Positions 24,101-41,100 of a stretch of 64,000 nucleotides of DNA are shown one piece after another (within the stretch, counting starts at the first letter, position 1; each line of letters opens with the position of its first letter). This DNA comes from Vanilla planifolia (lineage: Eukaryota > Streptophyta > Magnoliopsida > Asparagales > Orchidaceae). The stretch lies in the NCBI GenBank assembly GCA_023846275.1, contig CM043869.1, positions 19,847,501-19,911,500 of the forward strand, given 5' to 3'. Both the position numbers and the translations under genes were made by a program. A model generated the notes under the pieces. It saw nothing but the letters and a program-made list of their open reading frames with translations. It did not search any database and was not told the origin of the DNA.

Positions 24101-27100
24101 TTTTACGAGATATTCTTAAATAGTTAACCTCATTTCTTCAAATTGGTTCCTTAGATTATTTTACTCTAATTTTCTAACATCTAATATTACCATTGGTTTG
24201 ACCTCATTCTATTATATTCCTTCAACTTATATCATTTAAATTTTATTTTATATTTTCTTAAGTTTAAATTCGTAATTTATACTTATTTATGCTTAATTTA
24301 ATAATTCTTAATAATTCCAAAAGAGGTTTAATAAAAAAACATTATTAGACTCATCATAGTAAGTTGTTTCTATTTAAAAATTTATTTTAATATGTTTTTG
24401 AATATGTTTCCCAAGGTTATATTCATTTTTATGAGAGTTTTTAATTTCGAAACTAATTTGTTGATTAAGTGTGTTACTCTTGATTTCTTTTAGTGTCTTG
24501 GAATTCAATATTTCCACAAAATTTATATCATTTGTTAAGAGTTTTCACGTTGATTTGTATTTTTTATTTCATAACTCAATCTTTTATTATGTGACATTTA
24601 TAATTCATTAATTAGTTATGGTATATTACTTCAATTTATTTTATTTCAATTTTAATATATAACTACTTAATGTTAAAAAATTTATATGTTAATTTTTATT
24701 TTTATATACTTTGTAATTCGTTGGAATTTTAAATGGGCTTCAACAGACATGAAAGAAATGTCATCAGAGTTATCTCAATAAGCTATAACAAATTTAATAA
24801 AATTTCTTAGTATTTTTTAAATGTTCCATTTTCTATTATTTTGGCATGCTTTAAAAAACATCATGAATTGCACCTTATTTCTAGATATAGGATATTGTGC
24901 TTGATTTGCTCAATATTTTTGGGGACAACTTTCCCCTAAATGTTATCTTATTTTTTTGAACTTTTTTCAATAATTTGTTTATTTTACTATTTCACACTAA
25001 ATCTACAATCATGTAAACTATACATTGTATTGAATAGGTTTTACTACTTTGGTTCAATTCATATATTTCAATATTAATATATATTACCTAACATAAAAGT
25101 CAGGGTTTTTATTATTTATGTTAACGCAATTTTTTAATTTCAAATAATTTCAAGCTAAATCTGATTGACATGAAACCAGCATGATTATACTCATCTAGAT
25201 GATCTTTATCACGATTATATGACACATTTTGTTTTGAACCTAAAATCATAATCGAGAAAGTTATGCAATGTATCTTTAGTCTCTTTGAATTAAACTTTTG
25301 CATATAATTTACCTTATCTCTTCAACTTTTTTTATTTAATTATATTTCTATTTAACTTTGAATCATCTCAATTTTGACCTCTACATTACCTTAATTTCGT
25401 TATATTACATTACTTCAATTTATTAAAATTTTTTGCTTTATTATTTATTTTTTTAAAATTAAAAATAACTTTCTTTTTATTTATTCTTCTCTACTTTGTT
25501 GAATCACAATAATTCCTAATGTTATTTGACATAAAACAAACAAAAGCCATTAGGCTTATTTTGATGAGTTCTATCTAACTAAATATTCTTTTTTATATTT
25601 TTACATATTTCATTTTATTTTTTTTAGCAATCTTCATGTGATGTTTTGATCCATACTTGATTTTTCCATTAAAGATGTTGCACTCCAACTAAAAATCTTG
25701 AAATAAAATTTTAATCATTGCTTCAAAATTTTTAATTTAATTTATTTTATGTATCCCTAAATCCCTTCTTGAGTGACCTTTCCATCACTTTTATTCAATT
25801 ATAATACATTGCCTCAATTTTATGTCATATTTATTTTATTTTTTATCTACATATGATTAAAATAATAATTGATAAGTATTTATGCTCAATTGCTTTGATA
25901 ATTTTTAGCAATTCAAAATATGGTCTATAGAGCTTAAACAAACACTAAGGGAGTCATCCTAATACGTTTTATCAAATTTAATATTCATTTTCATATTTTA
26001 ACATTTTTTAAGGTTTATTCTACACTTTATGAGATATTTTAATTTGTACAATATGTGATGATCAATGATATGGCATTTAATGTATTTTTTTATTGTTTTA
26101 ATGCAAACATTCAATTTAACTTCTCTCTATACAATTTTTTCTTTAATTTTCTTATATTTTTATGAATGTAAAATCCTATTCTTGTGTGACTTCTATGTTT
26201 CTTAATTTTGTTATATTATATTATTTTACTTTATCTTATTTTATCTAAAATATAAATTTTCCACTATCCAAATAAAACTTAAATTTTACATTTTTTTAAA
26301 TATTTTTATCATCTATAATTTTTGCATTTTTTTGTGAGACAATTTTTTTAATAGCTAATACGATGATCGAGTATACTATACTTAATTATCTTAGTATCTT
26401 TGAATACATGTTTCCTACAAGTTTTACTTCATTTCTTTAAATGTTTTCTCTTGATTTGGTCACATTGCTATGTTATTCCATTCCTTAACTCTTGTGACCA
26501 ATACATTGTTTTTATTTTTTTATATTCCAATGCTTGAATTTATGCCAATTAAACTTATTACAAAATTATTTAATATTGAAATGATATTGTACTCTTAATT
26601 AGGCATTTTTTTATTTGGTTATTTTGTACCAATTCAAAACATAAAAAACATCCTTACAACTGTCTTAATGAGCAAAACTAATTAAATATTCTTTAATGTT
26701 TCTAAATATTTGATATTTTATTATTTTCTTAGTCTATAAGAAATTTTTATTCATATCAATTTGATGATCGAGAATTATACTTTCAATCATCTTGGTATTT
26801 TGGAATGCAACTTTTTTACACAATATTTACCATTTTCTTAAAATTTCTCACATTAATTTTCCTTATATCATTATGTTACTTTACATCAAAAGGGATTTGA
26901 TCTAAACAATGCTTTAAATTAGTCATATTATATTATTTTCATTTATCTCATTTTAATGTTAATATTTAGTTATTTAATACTAAAATTACAATATGTTTTT
27001 ATTTATTTTGGTTTACCCTTAAAATTTATAGTAATTCCAATCGAGGATTGGTAGACAGAAAACAAATATCGTTAGACTCATATCTATAAGCTATAAGAAA

Positions 27101-27509
27101 TCAATTACACTTTTTTATATTTCTTTATTTTTTAGGTATATTTAATTAGACCATTTGATTTGTACTTGATTTGACTATTAGAAAAAATACATTAGATCTA
27201 TTTAATATCTTAGAATAAAACTTCTCATTTCAATTGATGTCATTCATTAATTTTTTTCTCTCTTTTGTTGATATTACTATGTTACTCCAAATCTAGTATT
27301 GTGTAACCTTTACAACTCATTGACTTAGATTTATTACATTTTCTAATTTATCTCATTTTGGCATTAATAAATATTTCCTTTTATTAAATAATATTTTTTC
27401 AATATTTATTCTCGTTTTGTTTTATAATTTATAGTATTCCAATAAAGGTCCAACCAAGAAAACAAATTTCTTTGGACACGCCACATGGAGCAGTATCATG
27501 TCAAAAATT

Positions 27510-27511
<2 letters not shown>

Positions 27512-27575
<64 letters not shown>
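27512..27575. repeat. (TA)n microsatellite, longest in the window
   Basis: About 32 uninterrupted TA units interrupt a satellite monomer after 'catgtcaaaaattct'. The length and purity suggest recent expansion relative to the diverged monomers around it. Confidence 0.97.
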
Positions 27576-27578
<3 letters not shown>

Positions 27579-30500
27579 ATATGTTTTTTGCATCAAAAGT
27601 TTTATTTTTATGTGATTAAATATTCTATAAAGTTTTAATCAAACTCCTTAGTATTATCAAATGGAATTGTTTTGTGTAATTTATCTTTATCTTTCAATTT
27701 GTTTATATTATTTTGTAAGTATGATTATCATCTCATGTAACTTTTACATTGCTTTACTTTTGTTGTACTATATTTATTTAATTTCTATCATTTAAGATTT
27801 AATACTATTTTCTTGATATTCAAATAATAATATATTTTAATTTATTTTTTATTTTTGTTAATATAATTTTTTAATTTGTTGTAATTGATAACATGATTGA
27901 TTGATATGAAAAACATAATGTTGGTCACATTTTGACAAGCACTATCTTCTTAAATATTTATTTTTATATTTTAAAATTATTTATTTTCTATGGTCCTTAT
28001 TAAATTTAAAAGGTATTTAATTCATAGCTGATTTGGTGATTGATGATAGTGTATTGATCGCATTAGTGTCTTTTAATGCAACATTAATATAGAAATTATT
28101 GCATTTCTTCATAATGTTTGTTATGATTTTCCTATAATACAATGATACTTTAATTCTCCTCTATGTGACCTTTCCATCACCTCAATTTAGTTATAGTACA
28201 TTACTTTACTATATCTAATTTTAGCATTATTGCATATTTACTTAAAATAAAAATAATAGATTTTTTTAATTATTTACTTATTTCTTTTTTCAAAATATCT
28301 TTGTAATTTAAAATATTTCTCAGTTAAAATGAATTCAAATCACTTGACTCACCTTGACAGACTTGATTCAATTAAATATTCATTTTTATAACTTTTTAAT
28401 TTTTTATTTTGGTGGTTTTAAAACATTTTTTAAAGCATTTGAATTTATACAAAATTACATTATCATGGATGCTGCAATCAATCTTCTTAAAACATGGGCA
28501 TGCAACTTTCACATATAGCTTATCTCATTTATTAAAGATTTTTCGTTTTGATTAAGAATATGTATTATAAATCTCTTGTCGTGTGATTTTTATGTTGCTT
28601 TTATGATATTATATTTACATTTCTTGAATTTATCTCATTTTAAGTTTCTTATATATGTACATAATATTTAAAAAGTAATTTATTATTATTTTTTTAATTA
28701 GTCTAGTGATTCATTTTAATGTTAATCAAGGTCCAAAAAAGATGAAACAAACCTTTTTTGGCTTGTTCCAACAAGATTATCTGATAAAATATTTTTTTTA
28801 AATGATTTCTTTTCTCGTGTTTTAGCATGCTTTACTAGATAATTTTATTTTTACTTATCCACAAGAAAAAAAATACAATCAATCTTCTTAATATCTAAAA
28901 ATGTAACTATCATATAAAATTTATCTCATTTCTTAAATGGTTTGCTTTTATTTTGATTTATTTCTATGAAACTCTTATTCTCCTATAGCATGACTTTTAT
29001 ATATTTTGATATGGTTAAATTACTTTTCTTTAATTTATGTCATGTTGGCTTCAATAAATATTTTTTTATAATGATAAAATAATTTATAATTATTGCAATT
29101 AATTACTTTGGAATTTAAGAAATATTCCAAAGAAGGTCTCTTAGAGATAAAGCAAATATCATCAGACTAGTCTAGACGTGCGGAATTAAATCTAATTTAT
29201 TTTTAATATTTAAAAAAAATTATTTTTATGTTATGCACAAGTCTTGTGTGACAGTTTCTTACCTTATTTGAAGATTGAGGATGTTAAACTTAATCTAGTT
29301 CGTATCTTGGAATGTAACTTCCCTACACATTACCTAATATTTAAAATTTTTCTCTCTACATTTGTTAAATTCCTTTATAACTTTAGTTCTCCTCTCTTGT
29401 AACTTTTGTATTTGTTTGATGTAGTTATGTTATAATACTTTAATTTTTCTCATTCTAACTTTATTATACATTTAGTTAATATTAGAATAATATTTTGTTC
29501 TTATATATTTATTTACTTAACTACATCATAGTAATCCCAAGAGTGGACTTATCAAAACAAAACAAATGTCATTAAACTCAACGTAATTAGTTGCACCAAA
29601 TTAAATATTCATTTTGATATTTCTTAAATTTTGCATTTTATAGTATTTTTGCATACTTTGTAAGAGATTTAAATTAAAGCTAATTTGATAATTGAGGACA
29701 TTACTCAACCTTGTTACTATCAAAGAATATAATTTACCATACAATTTATCTAAGTTTTTAAGTTTTTTTTTGCTTAGATTTGGTTGTATTACTTTATAAC
29801 TGTAAATCTTTGCTCGAGTGACCTTTACATCGCTTTGATTTTGCAAGATTACTTTGCTTGAATATATTTTATTCTATCTTAATATATATCTATTATATAT
29901 TAAACAAATTATATATTATTATCAATACTTATTTCATTTTTAATTCCTAATAATTTTAAATAACGTCTAATGGAGATGAATAAACATCATTAATATATTC
30001 TATACATGTTGTAACCAATAAGGTTCATATTTTTTAAGTATTTGTTTTAGGAGTTTTCCATGCTTTTCTAGGAATTTTAATTCATAACTAATTTCATAGG
30101 AAAGAATTCTACACTTGATCTCCTTAGTATCTAGAAATGAACCTTTTTCATAAAATTTATCTCTTATTTGAAATAGTTTTTCTTTGATTTTTTTATAATG
30201 CTACTTACCTTTAAAGCTCCTCACATGTGACCTTCACATTGCTTTAGTTTTGAATGAATATATTTCTTTAATTTATCTATATTTAACTTTAAAATAGTTC
30301 GGTGATTCATAGTAATAAACAAAATGAGGTTGAATAAACACAAGTAAATGTCGTTGAATTCATCTCAACGAGCCTAATCCAAAAAATACTAACCACTCTA
30401 TTGCAAAATATTTTAATTTATAATGTTTTAGCCCAATTTACTAGACATTTCTATTCATGCTTGATTTGATGATTAAGGTTGTGATAGTAGATCCCCTTAG

Positions 30501-33500
30501 TATCTTGTAATACAACTTTCTTGAACAACATATCTATTTTTTAAATGTTTTGCTTTTATTTTATTATATTACTACGTAACTCAAATTCTCATTTATTGTG
30601 ACCATTATATCTGTTTTATAATGTCTACTACATTGCTTTAATTTATCTTATTTTAGAATTAATATACATTTACTAAATAGTAAAATAATAAATTATTATT
30701 ATTTATGATTATATATTTTTATAATTTTTAGAAATTCTAAACAAAGTCAAATAAAGATGTAACAAACAATGTTGGACTCTTAACAATAAGTTCTATTTAA
30801 TAAAATATTCGTTTTTAAATTTCTAAATATTCATTATTATATTTCTATTCATAATTGACTTGATCATCAAGGATATGTCACTTTTCCATATGATTTGTGT
30901 CATTTATTCAAATGTTTCACTTTGAATAGATGTAATTACTATGTAATAATAAATTGCATAAGGTGTGCTATTAATTGCTTTTATTCAGATATGCTACAAA
31001 GCTTCATTTGTCTCATTTCAGTTTTAACTAATATTTACTTAATATTAAAATAAGTTTTTAATAATTTATTCTTATTTACTTTTGCAAATTATTTAATTCT
31101 AGACAATGTTTGATATAGTAAAACAAACATTATTAGACTATTCTTAATGAGCTCTCATAATTAAATTTGACTTCATTAAATTTTTGATATTCATTTTCTT
31201 AGATTTAAGCTACCTTCATGCAAAATTTTGAATAGTGCCTAATTTGATGATAATTATTTTAATCAAATTGTCTGACCTTTATGTTATTTTAATTTAGTTA
31301 TATTACATGGCTTTAAATAAAGTCAACTATAATATATGTTTACTAATATCAAAATAAAAATACTATTGTTATTTTATTAATTTAATTTAGTGATTCATAG
31401 TTATTCCAAAGTTCCTTTAATCGAGATGAAGCAAACATCATTTGACACAAGTTGTCAAGATCTATCCAATTAAATGTACTTTTTCTACATATATTTAATC
31501 ATTTTCTTTTTAATAGTTTTGATATGAAATCCACAACATTTGTACTCATATTTTATTCCATGATGAAATTACAACAATTCTCCATAGTATCATGGAATGC
31601 GACATTCCCTTATTATCTTGTAATGCAATTTTCTTAAATATTTTGTCTCATTTTTTCCTAATTTTTTATTGTAAATTGGTTATTCTACTATGCAACCATA
31701 ATTTTCAAGTCGTGCAACCATTTCATCACTTTGAATTTATATGTTATTTTAGTTTAATATATCATATTTACTATTGTAGTATATACTTACTTAATCTTAA
31801 AAATAAAATTTTGATATTATTTATGTTTATATATTTTGATGATTCATGGTAATTTTAAAAAAGGTTTGATGGACACAAAAAAAATGTTGTCAGACTTGTC
31901 TTATGGGCTCCATCAAATTAAATATTTATAATTATATTTTTCGATATTTTTTCAGAAGTTTTTATTAATTTTATGAAACACTTCATTTTGAACCTCGTTA
32001 AATGATTAAGGACTTTTCTCTTGATAACCTTATTATATTGGAATGTGACTTTCTTATGCAGCTTTTCATAATTTTTAGAATTTTTTCTTTGATGAGTCGA
32101 TTTACAATGTTCCTCTAAATCACCTCTAATGTGACCTTTTCATTACAATGATTTCTTTTTCTCATATTGCTTTAATTTATCAAATTTGTCCTATAATGTT
32201 AATTTCTTAATATGAAAATAATATTACATTGTTATATATGACTACTTACATTGGTAAATAATGGACTTCTCTAAACAAGCACTACACAATTTATCAAATA
32301 AGGTTAGATTTCAACCTAGTTTAAAGATCGTATATGTCACACTCGATCTCCTTATTTTATTGTTATACAATTTTCCTACAAAATTTATTAATTCCTTAAA
32401 AATATTTATTTTAAATTAGTCATATTACCTCTTAACTACAACTCTATCTCATATTAACATTACATTACATTTATTTTGTTATATTAAATGACTTCAATTT
32501 ATCTTATTTGAACTTTAATATATATTTATTTAACATTTTAATAATAATTTATTATTATTTTGGCTTATTTTTATTTGAATATTCCTTTTTTATGTTTTTA
32601 AATATTTTATTTTAAAAACTTTTGTGCACATTTTATGAGTCATTTTGATTCATATTTAATTTTATTATCTTAAATGTTGCACTCATACCCCTTAATATCT
32701 TGGAAGACAATTGTTTCATATTTAATGTTATGTTTTAAAATATCCCTTTGATTTGGTTATATTATTACAAAGTTATAATTCTCCACTTGCATTCCTTTAC
32801 AATGCTTACAACTTATTATATTACATTTCTTTAATTTATCTTCATGTAGTACTATAATTTCTTTACTAAATATTTAAAAAATAATTTATTAATATTTATA
32901 TTTATTTTCTTATGCAATTCATGGTAATTCAAAGTTAGGGCTAATCGATATGAAATAAACTATGTTGGAGCTATCTCGAGAAACTCTAATAAATTAAATA
33001 TTGTTTTTAACAATTTTAAAATGTTCTTTTATGTTTGGCATGCTTTGAGAAGCATTTCTATTCACACCAAATCTGACAATCAAGGATGACACTATCAATC
33101 CCCTTAACATGTTGGAATACAACTTATAAAATTTATCTCATTCTTTCAAATATTTTACTTTTATTTGATTATATTATCATGGAACTCTAATTCTCCTCTC
33201 ATGTGACCTTCACAATGTTATGATTTTATTATAGTATAATGCTTTGATTTAACTCATTTCAAGCTTTTCATATATCAAGTAAAACAAAAAATAATAATTT
33301 ATTATTATCTATGCTTATTTTCTTTGGTAATTTATAGCAATTCTAAATATTGTTTGATCGATACAAAACAAATATTAATTGTTTCATCTTGAACAAGATC
33401 TAATCAATGAAACATTCCTTTTAATTTTTTAGATACTTTAATATATTTGGTTTTGGCATGTTTTACAATGATTTATGCTTCATTTTTCATGTTGATGATA

Positions 33501-35119
33501 GAAGATGCTATGCTAATATTTATTCATTTTTCATGTTTTAAATTTTATCAATTCACTAATTTTGAGCTTTAATATTTATTTAGTAAATATTAGAATAATA
33601 TTATGTTATTATTTTGGTTTATTCATTTTTTTAATTTATGGCATTTCCAAACAAAATCTTACGATGGATGGACAAATATCATCTTACTTGTTTTGGCGTA
33701 TTGTAACCAAGTAATTTTTTTTAATATTTTAAAATATTTTATTTTCTATATTTTATTGCACTTTATGAGACACCTTTGTTTGTGTGTGATTTGTTGATGA
33801 ATGACTTTGGACTCTATCTCGTTATTATCATAGAATACAACATCTCACCACAATCAATCTCTTTTCCTCAAATTTTTCATAGTGATTTGTTTATATTATT
33901 GTATAACACTAAATCCATAATTGTTTGACCTTTATGCCTAATTGACATAGTTCTATTGTTGCCCCTAATTTTATCAAATTCTAATTTAAATATATATTTG
34001 CTTTAAATTAATATACATATTTCATATTTCTTAAGTATAAATTGGAAAGTTGTAGAAATTTCAAACAAGGTTCGATCTAGATGAGACAAACGTAGTTACA
34101 CTCATCTCGATGAGCTTTATACTATAAAATATTCATTTTTATAATTTCTAATTTTTTTACTTTTTATGATTTTAGCATGCTTTACTTGATATTTTGATTC
34201 CTACTTTATTTTACAATTGAAGAAATTACTCCCAATTGTCTTACTATCGTGGAATTAAACTTTCTTATTCAATTTACCATATTTTTTCGAAAATTCAACT
34301 TTTACTTATATTACAAAACAAAGTCTAATTCATCTTCTATGTGACTTTAGATCACTTCAATGTTGTTATATTACTCCACATTAATTTATTTAATTAATAC
34401 TTTAATGTAGATTTACTAATAACAAAATAATAATGTATTAATTTTTAAGCCTTTTTACATTGATAATTCTTATAAATTGAAAATGAGGTTTGATTGAAAT
34501 GAATAAAATTTCGTTGTAGTCAATTGGATTAGCATATCAAATTAAATAATTTTTAAAGTTTTTTTAAAAAGTTTGTTTTCGTTTAATGATCAATGGATGT
34601 TATATTCAATTTTCTTAGTATCGTGTAATACAAATTTCTAAAAATATTTGTCTCATTTCTTAAACTTCTTCACTTTGGTTTGGTTTATGTAACTCCAAAT
34701 CACTACAAATATTACTTTCACATTACTTTTATTTGGATTTATTAATTTAGTTTAATTTACCTCATTTTTGATTTTAAATATATCTACTTAATATTAAAAT
34801 AATAATTATTAAAATTTATTTATAATCTTTTTAATTAGCAATAATATTGATGAAACAAAAATCATTAGACTCATCAATACAAACTTTATGTAATACAATA
34901 TTCTTTTTTATATTTTAAAACATTTTTATTCTCAAATGTTGGTGCTCACTTTATTAGACATTTTGATTCTAATCTAAAATAACCATCAAATTGTTACACT
35001 TAATCTACTTAGTATCATGGAATGCAACTATTTTGGTTTGGCTATATTACAAAACTTTAATTCAACTCATTTAAAATTTATTGCATAGTTATTTAATATT
35101 AAAATTAAATTTTATTATT

Positions 35120-38100
35120 TTTTATCTTTAATGATTTTGACAATGAGTACTATTTCAAAATAAGGTTTAATCGAGATAAAACAAGAGTCATTGGAGTCAT
35201 CTCGATGAGCCAATCCTACCTATTTATTATAGAATCTTCAAATATTTTATACTCTTGCATTTTCGTATGCTTTATGAAACACTTGATTCGTACTTAAATT
35301 TATGGTCTAGAGTGTTACACTCAATCTTTCTACTATATTGGAATGCAGCTTTCCCATTTCCCCAAATTTTTTATTTCATTAAATTTCTATATAACTCCAA
35401 ATATTTTATATTGTGAAATTTACATTACTTTTATTTTCTTTATATTAAATAGATTCAATTTATAATTTTTAGCATTAATATATACTTAATATTGAAATAA
35501 AATTAAATTATTATTCATATTAAGTTATATATGTATTTAGATATAATTTCAAACTTGGTCAGTTGGAGAACAAACAAACATTGTTAAACATGTCTCAATG
35601 AGTTATTTCAAATTAAGTAGTCATTTTTTATTTCTTAAGTAGTATTTCTATAATTTTAATACTCTATATGGTATCATTTAGTTATATCATAACATTAGTA
35701 TTTATCTAATTCTTATCTTACACTATATTTAATTAATATTAAAATAAAAAATTTATTAATATATAATTTATATTTTTTGATAATTTATAGTAATTTAAAA
35801 TTTTGTGTCATGAGGATAAAACAAACATCATTAGAATTGTCTTAATTAGCTCTATTTAATTAAATATTCTATTTTTTATATTTTATACAAATTTTATAAG
35901 AAATTATATTTTTTAATTTACTTAATGGTTGTTGATGCCATAGTAGATCTCCATAGTATCTTGGACAACTGCTTTCATAAATAATTTATCTCATCTCTTA
36001 AAAAGCTTCAATTTGATTTCGTTTTGTATCAATGAAACTCCAATTGTTCTCTTATGTGAGCTTTCCAATATTTTTATGTTATTATATTAAATAGCTTAAA
36101 ATTATCTTATTTTGCTAATAATATATATTTTTAATATAAAAATAATAATTTAATATTATTTATATTTAATTAAATTTCTAATTTATAATATGTCTTACTA
36201 AGTTCCAATGCAAATGAAACAAACAGTGTTGGATTCAACTTAACGAGATCTATCAAATTAAATATTAATTATTTTTACATTTTTTTAAATGTTTTAGTTT
36301 CTATAGTTTTCACATGCTTTGAGAGGCATTTCAATTTATACTTGATTTATTGATCGATGTTGTAGCACTCAATCTCCTAAGCATCTTTGAATGCAAGTTT
36401 CTTATACAATTATCATGTTTCTTATACATTACTCTAAATCTTCTGTTGTTTCTCATTTACAAAAAATTAATTTTTTATTATTATTACATTACATCCATTT
36501 ATTTCATTTCACCTTTAAATGGTATTTGCATAACATTACAATAATAATTTGTTTTTATTTATGCTTATTATATTTAGTGATATACAATAATTTCCAAATG
36601 GGTTGTATCAACATGAATAAACATTAATGGATTCGTCTTGGAAAGTTTTGTTCTATTAATTGCTTATTTTAATATTTCTTAAATATTTTATTTTAAATTA
36701 TTTTGACATGTTTCATGAGCCATTTCAATTCATATTTGATTTGATGGTTGAAGATGTTACACTATATTTTCTTAATATTAGGAATGTACTAATCTAATAA
36801 GTTTGTCATTTCTTCAAAGTTTAGGCCTAGGTTTTGTTATAACACTATGGAACTCTATTATCATCTTATGTGAATGCTATCAATTTATTATATTACATTT
36901 CATCAATTTATGCCATTTCAAATTGGTTATATATTTTCTAAATTTAAAAATAATAGTTTATTATTATTTTTGCTCATTTTCTTTGTCAATTCATAGTAAT
37001 TTAAGACAAGGTCAATTGGATATATAATAAACATTATTGGACACATGACAATGATCTTCGATTAATTAATTTTTATTTTACATTTTTTTAATATTTTATT
37101 TTCTACTTTTTCTTATGCTTTATGAGGCATTTTTATTCATGTTTAATTTGACGATTAAGCATCTTTGACACAAATCTCCTTAGCGTCTTCGAATATAACT
37201 TTCCCATAAAATTGGTCTCATTCCCTAAAACTTATCACTATGATTTGGTTATTTTATCGAAAAAACCTAAATCCTTTCTCTTTTAACCATTGCAATGCTT
37301 TCATTTGTTTGAATTATATTTTTTCAGTTTATCTTATGTCGTACATAAAATACATATACTTAATGTTAGAATGATAATTTGTTATTGCTTGTGTTTATCT
37401 ACATTTGCTATAATAGAATTTCTAAATGAGGTTTGACCATAATGAAAAGAGTCATTAGACTTATCACGATGAGCTTTATCTAACTAAATATTCTTTTTTA
37501 TATTTTTTTTAAAAATATTTTATTATCTATCAATTTGACATGTTTTACTAGGCATTTGGTTTATTGCAAGATTTGATTATTAATATCATTACACTCAATC
37601 TCCTTTGTACCTTGAAAAAAAGCATTTATGTGCAATGTATCTTATTTATTCAAATTGTATTATTAGATTGTATTGCTATGTAATTCTAAATCTCTATAAT
37701 TGTGGCCTTTTTATTACTTTTATTTGATTATATTATATAAAACTATTTCTCTCTATTCTTATTTACTATGCATACAGTTCATATTAATTAAAAATATTTT
37801 TTTATTTTTAATTATTTTAAAATTCTTAATAACTTTAATACAGATTTCAATGAGATGAAAAAATGCATTGGACATCTCATTATAAGCTCTATCTAAGTAA
37901 ACATTTATTTATAACATTTCTAATTTTTTTTAATTTTTTATTATTTTTAAAAGCTTAATGATGCATTTCATTTTGTACATGATTTGAGGATTTAGACTGC
38001 TACTCTATTGCTGCTTAGTATCATGGACTAAAACTTTCATGTATAATTTTACCTAATTGTTTCCAATGTTTTACAATGATTTAGTAATACTACTATGAAA

Positions 38101-41100
38101 CTACAATTGTTGTCTTGTGTGGCATTTACATATCTTCAATTTAGTTATATTATAGTACTATAATTTTTATCATGACAACTTTAACACACATATACTGAAT
38201 ATTCAAATAATAAATTATTATTTTCTACTTATTTAATTTATTTATTTCTAAAAATTATAAATGACTCTAATTTCGAGAAGATAAATGTTTTTGAAATAAC
38301 CTTGATGTTCCTTATTTAAATAAATCAGTTTTTACTTCAAAATATTTTATTTTCCTATAGTTTTTCAAGTTTTATGGGAAATTTTTATTAATACTTGATT
38401 TGATGACAATAAGGGTATAATCGATAGCATTAGTATCATGGAATGCTACTTTAGTGTATAATTCATTTCATTACTTTAATTATTTCAATTTTATTTATTC
38501 ACATTATTGTGAAACTCAAACTCTCTGTTATTGTGGCCACAAGATCTCTTTTATTTTGTCATCCTATATTGCTTCAACTTATCTCACTAAAACATATATA
38601 TATATATATATATATAATATTTTTATAAATATTAAATTAATAATTTATTATTATTATTATTTATTTAATTTTGTAAACTACAGTAATTCCTAATAAAATT
38701 TGATGGGGATGAAACGAACGCCATTAGACGCATCCTATGAGCTCTATCCAATTAAATATTCATTCATAAATTTCAAAATGATATATTTTTGCATTGTTGG
38801 CTTGTTTTATGTGATATTTCAATTTATACATAATTTGATGATTAACGATGTTCTAGCAAATCACCTTAGTATCTTTGAAAGTAATTTTCTTATTCAATTT
38901 ATCAATTTTTTAAATTGTTGACATTGATTTCTTAAATTGCAATTAGTTCTAAATCTCATCTTATGTGCCCTTTACTTCAAATTGATTTTGTTATATTGAT
39001 TTCCCTCAAGTTATTTTATGTAAAATTCATTAAATATTTGTTCAATATTACAATAATAATTTATTATTATTATTGCAATTTTTTTGGATGTTCATAATAA
39101 TTCCATACTCATCTTAATGACATCAATCTAATTAAATGTTCAAATTAATAATTTTAAAAATAATATTTTATTAGATTTCTATATTTTAACTATAGTTTTC
39201 AATATTTAATTAATGTAATTGTTGAGGATCTTAGACTTGATCTTCTAATGTCCTTGAAAGTAGCTTTCTCTTATAATTTATCTTCTTTTGACAAATGTTT
39301 TATTTTTCAAGTAGCTATATTACCATGTAACAAAAACCCTACTTCTATGACACAATTGTATCATATTGTTTTAGTTATATTATGTTACTTTAGTTTCTTA
39401 AATTGTTTTTTAACATTTATTTACTAAGTATTAAAATGTTTTTTGTTATTTATGATTGTTTTGGGAAATTATAGTAATTTGAAATAAAGACTAATCAAGA
39501 AAAAATAAACATCATTTTACTTGTCTTTTCATGGTCTATCAAAATAAGTATTTTTTTCAAAATTTTTAATATTTTAATTTATGTTGTTTTACAAGTTTTA
39601 AGAGATATTTTTAATTTGAACTTGATTTCTTGATTAAAGATAGTCCTCTTGATCACCATATTATTTTGAATGCAACAATCTTATAAGATTTATCTCATTT
39701 TTTCAAAATTTTTTATTTGATTTTGTTATTTTACTATGAAACTTTAATTTTTATCTCATGTAACCTTTACGATACTTACATTTGGTCATATTTATTAAGA
39801 TAGGTTATCGCATTTCTCATTAATTAATACTGCCTTAATGTAAAATAATAATTCTTTTATTATTTGTTCCTATTTAAATTAAATTAGTAATAATTCCAAT
39901 AAAGGATAGACAAAGTAAAATAAATATTGTTCAACTCATTTGAATGTGTTACATTTAAATAAGTATTAAGATTTATTTTTTAGCTTTTTTACTTTCTTAG
40001 ATTTTTATATGTTTTATTAAATATTTTATTTCTTATCTGGTTTGATGGTCAAGGAGGATTCTCTTGAGCTACTTAGTATCTTGGAATGCTACTTTCATAG
40101 ATAATTTATTCATTTTTAAGATATTTGCTTTGATTTAATTATATAATTATGAAATCTAATTTTCCTCTTATTTGACTATTATATCATTTAATTTGTTTTT
40201 GTTATATTGCATTAATTTATCTCATTTCTACTTTAATATGTATTTCCATATATTTAAAAAATAATTTGTTATTATTTGTGCTTATTTACATTTGTAATTC
40301 ATTGCAATTCAAAAGAAGGTCCAATCATGACCAAACATATGTTCAAGGACATGTCTTAATGAGATATGCTTATTTGAACCTAATTTGACAATTGATGACG
40401 TTACACTAGATCGATTTAGTATCAAGGAATACAAATTAACAACACAATCAATCATACCTCTAAAAATAATATTCTTTAATTTAGTTATACTATAATTTAT
40501 CTCTAAATCTCCTCTATTATAACATTTATATCACTTTTATTTGGTTACTTTTCTTTCCTTGTATTTATTTCATTTCAGTTATAATATAAATTTACTTAAT
40601 AGTAATATAATAATTTATTATTATTTATGTTTATTTATTTTATTAATTTATTTTAAATACAAACACAATTTGATTAAGATAAAATAAAAATCATTTGACT
40701 CATCAGAATGAGATATAGCCAAACAAATTATCTTTTTAGATATTTTTAAATATTATTTCCTATTGTTTCTTTATGCTTTATGAGTCTTTTTGATTTCTAC
40801 CTGATTTTATTATCAAGGTTATTAGTTTCAATTTTTTAGTATCTTGAAATGTTACTTTCCTATGAAATTTTCATCTTTTTAATAATTTAAATTCAATTTT
40901 GTTATTTTACTATGCTACAAAAATATTTTCTCTCTATGTTGTTTATATTTTTTTATATTAGATTCTTAACTTTATATATAGTTTCTTAATATTAAAATAA
41001 TAACTTATTATTATTTAATGATATTTACTTTGTTAATTAATAGTAACGTAAAACTAGGCCTAATAGAGATAGAGTAAACATCATTAAATTTTACTCGAAG

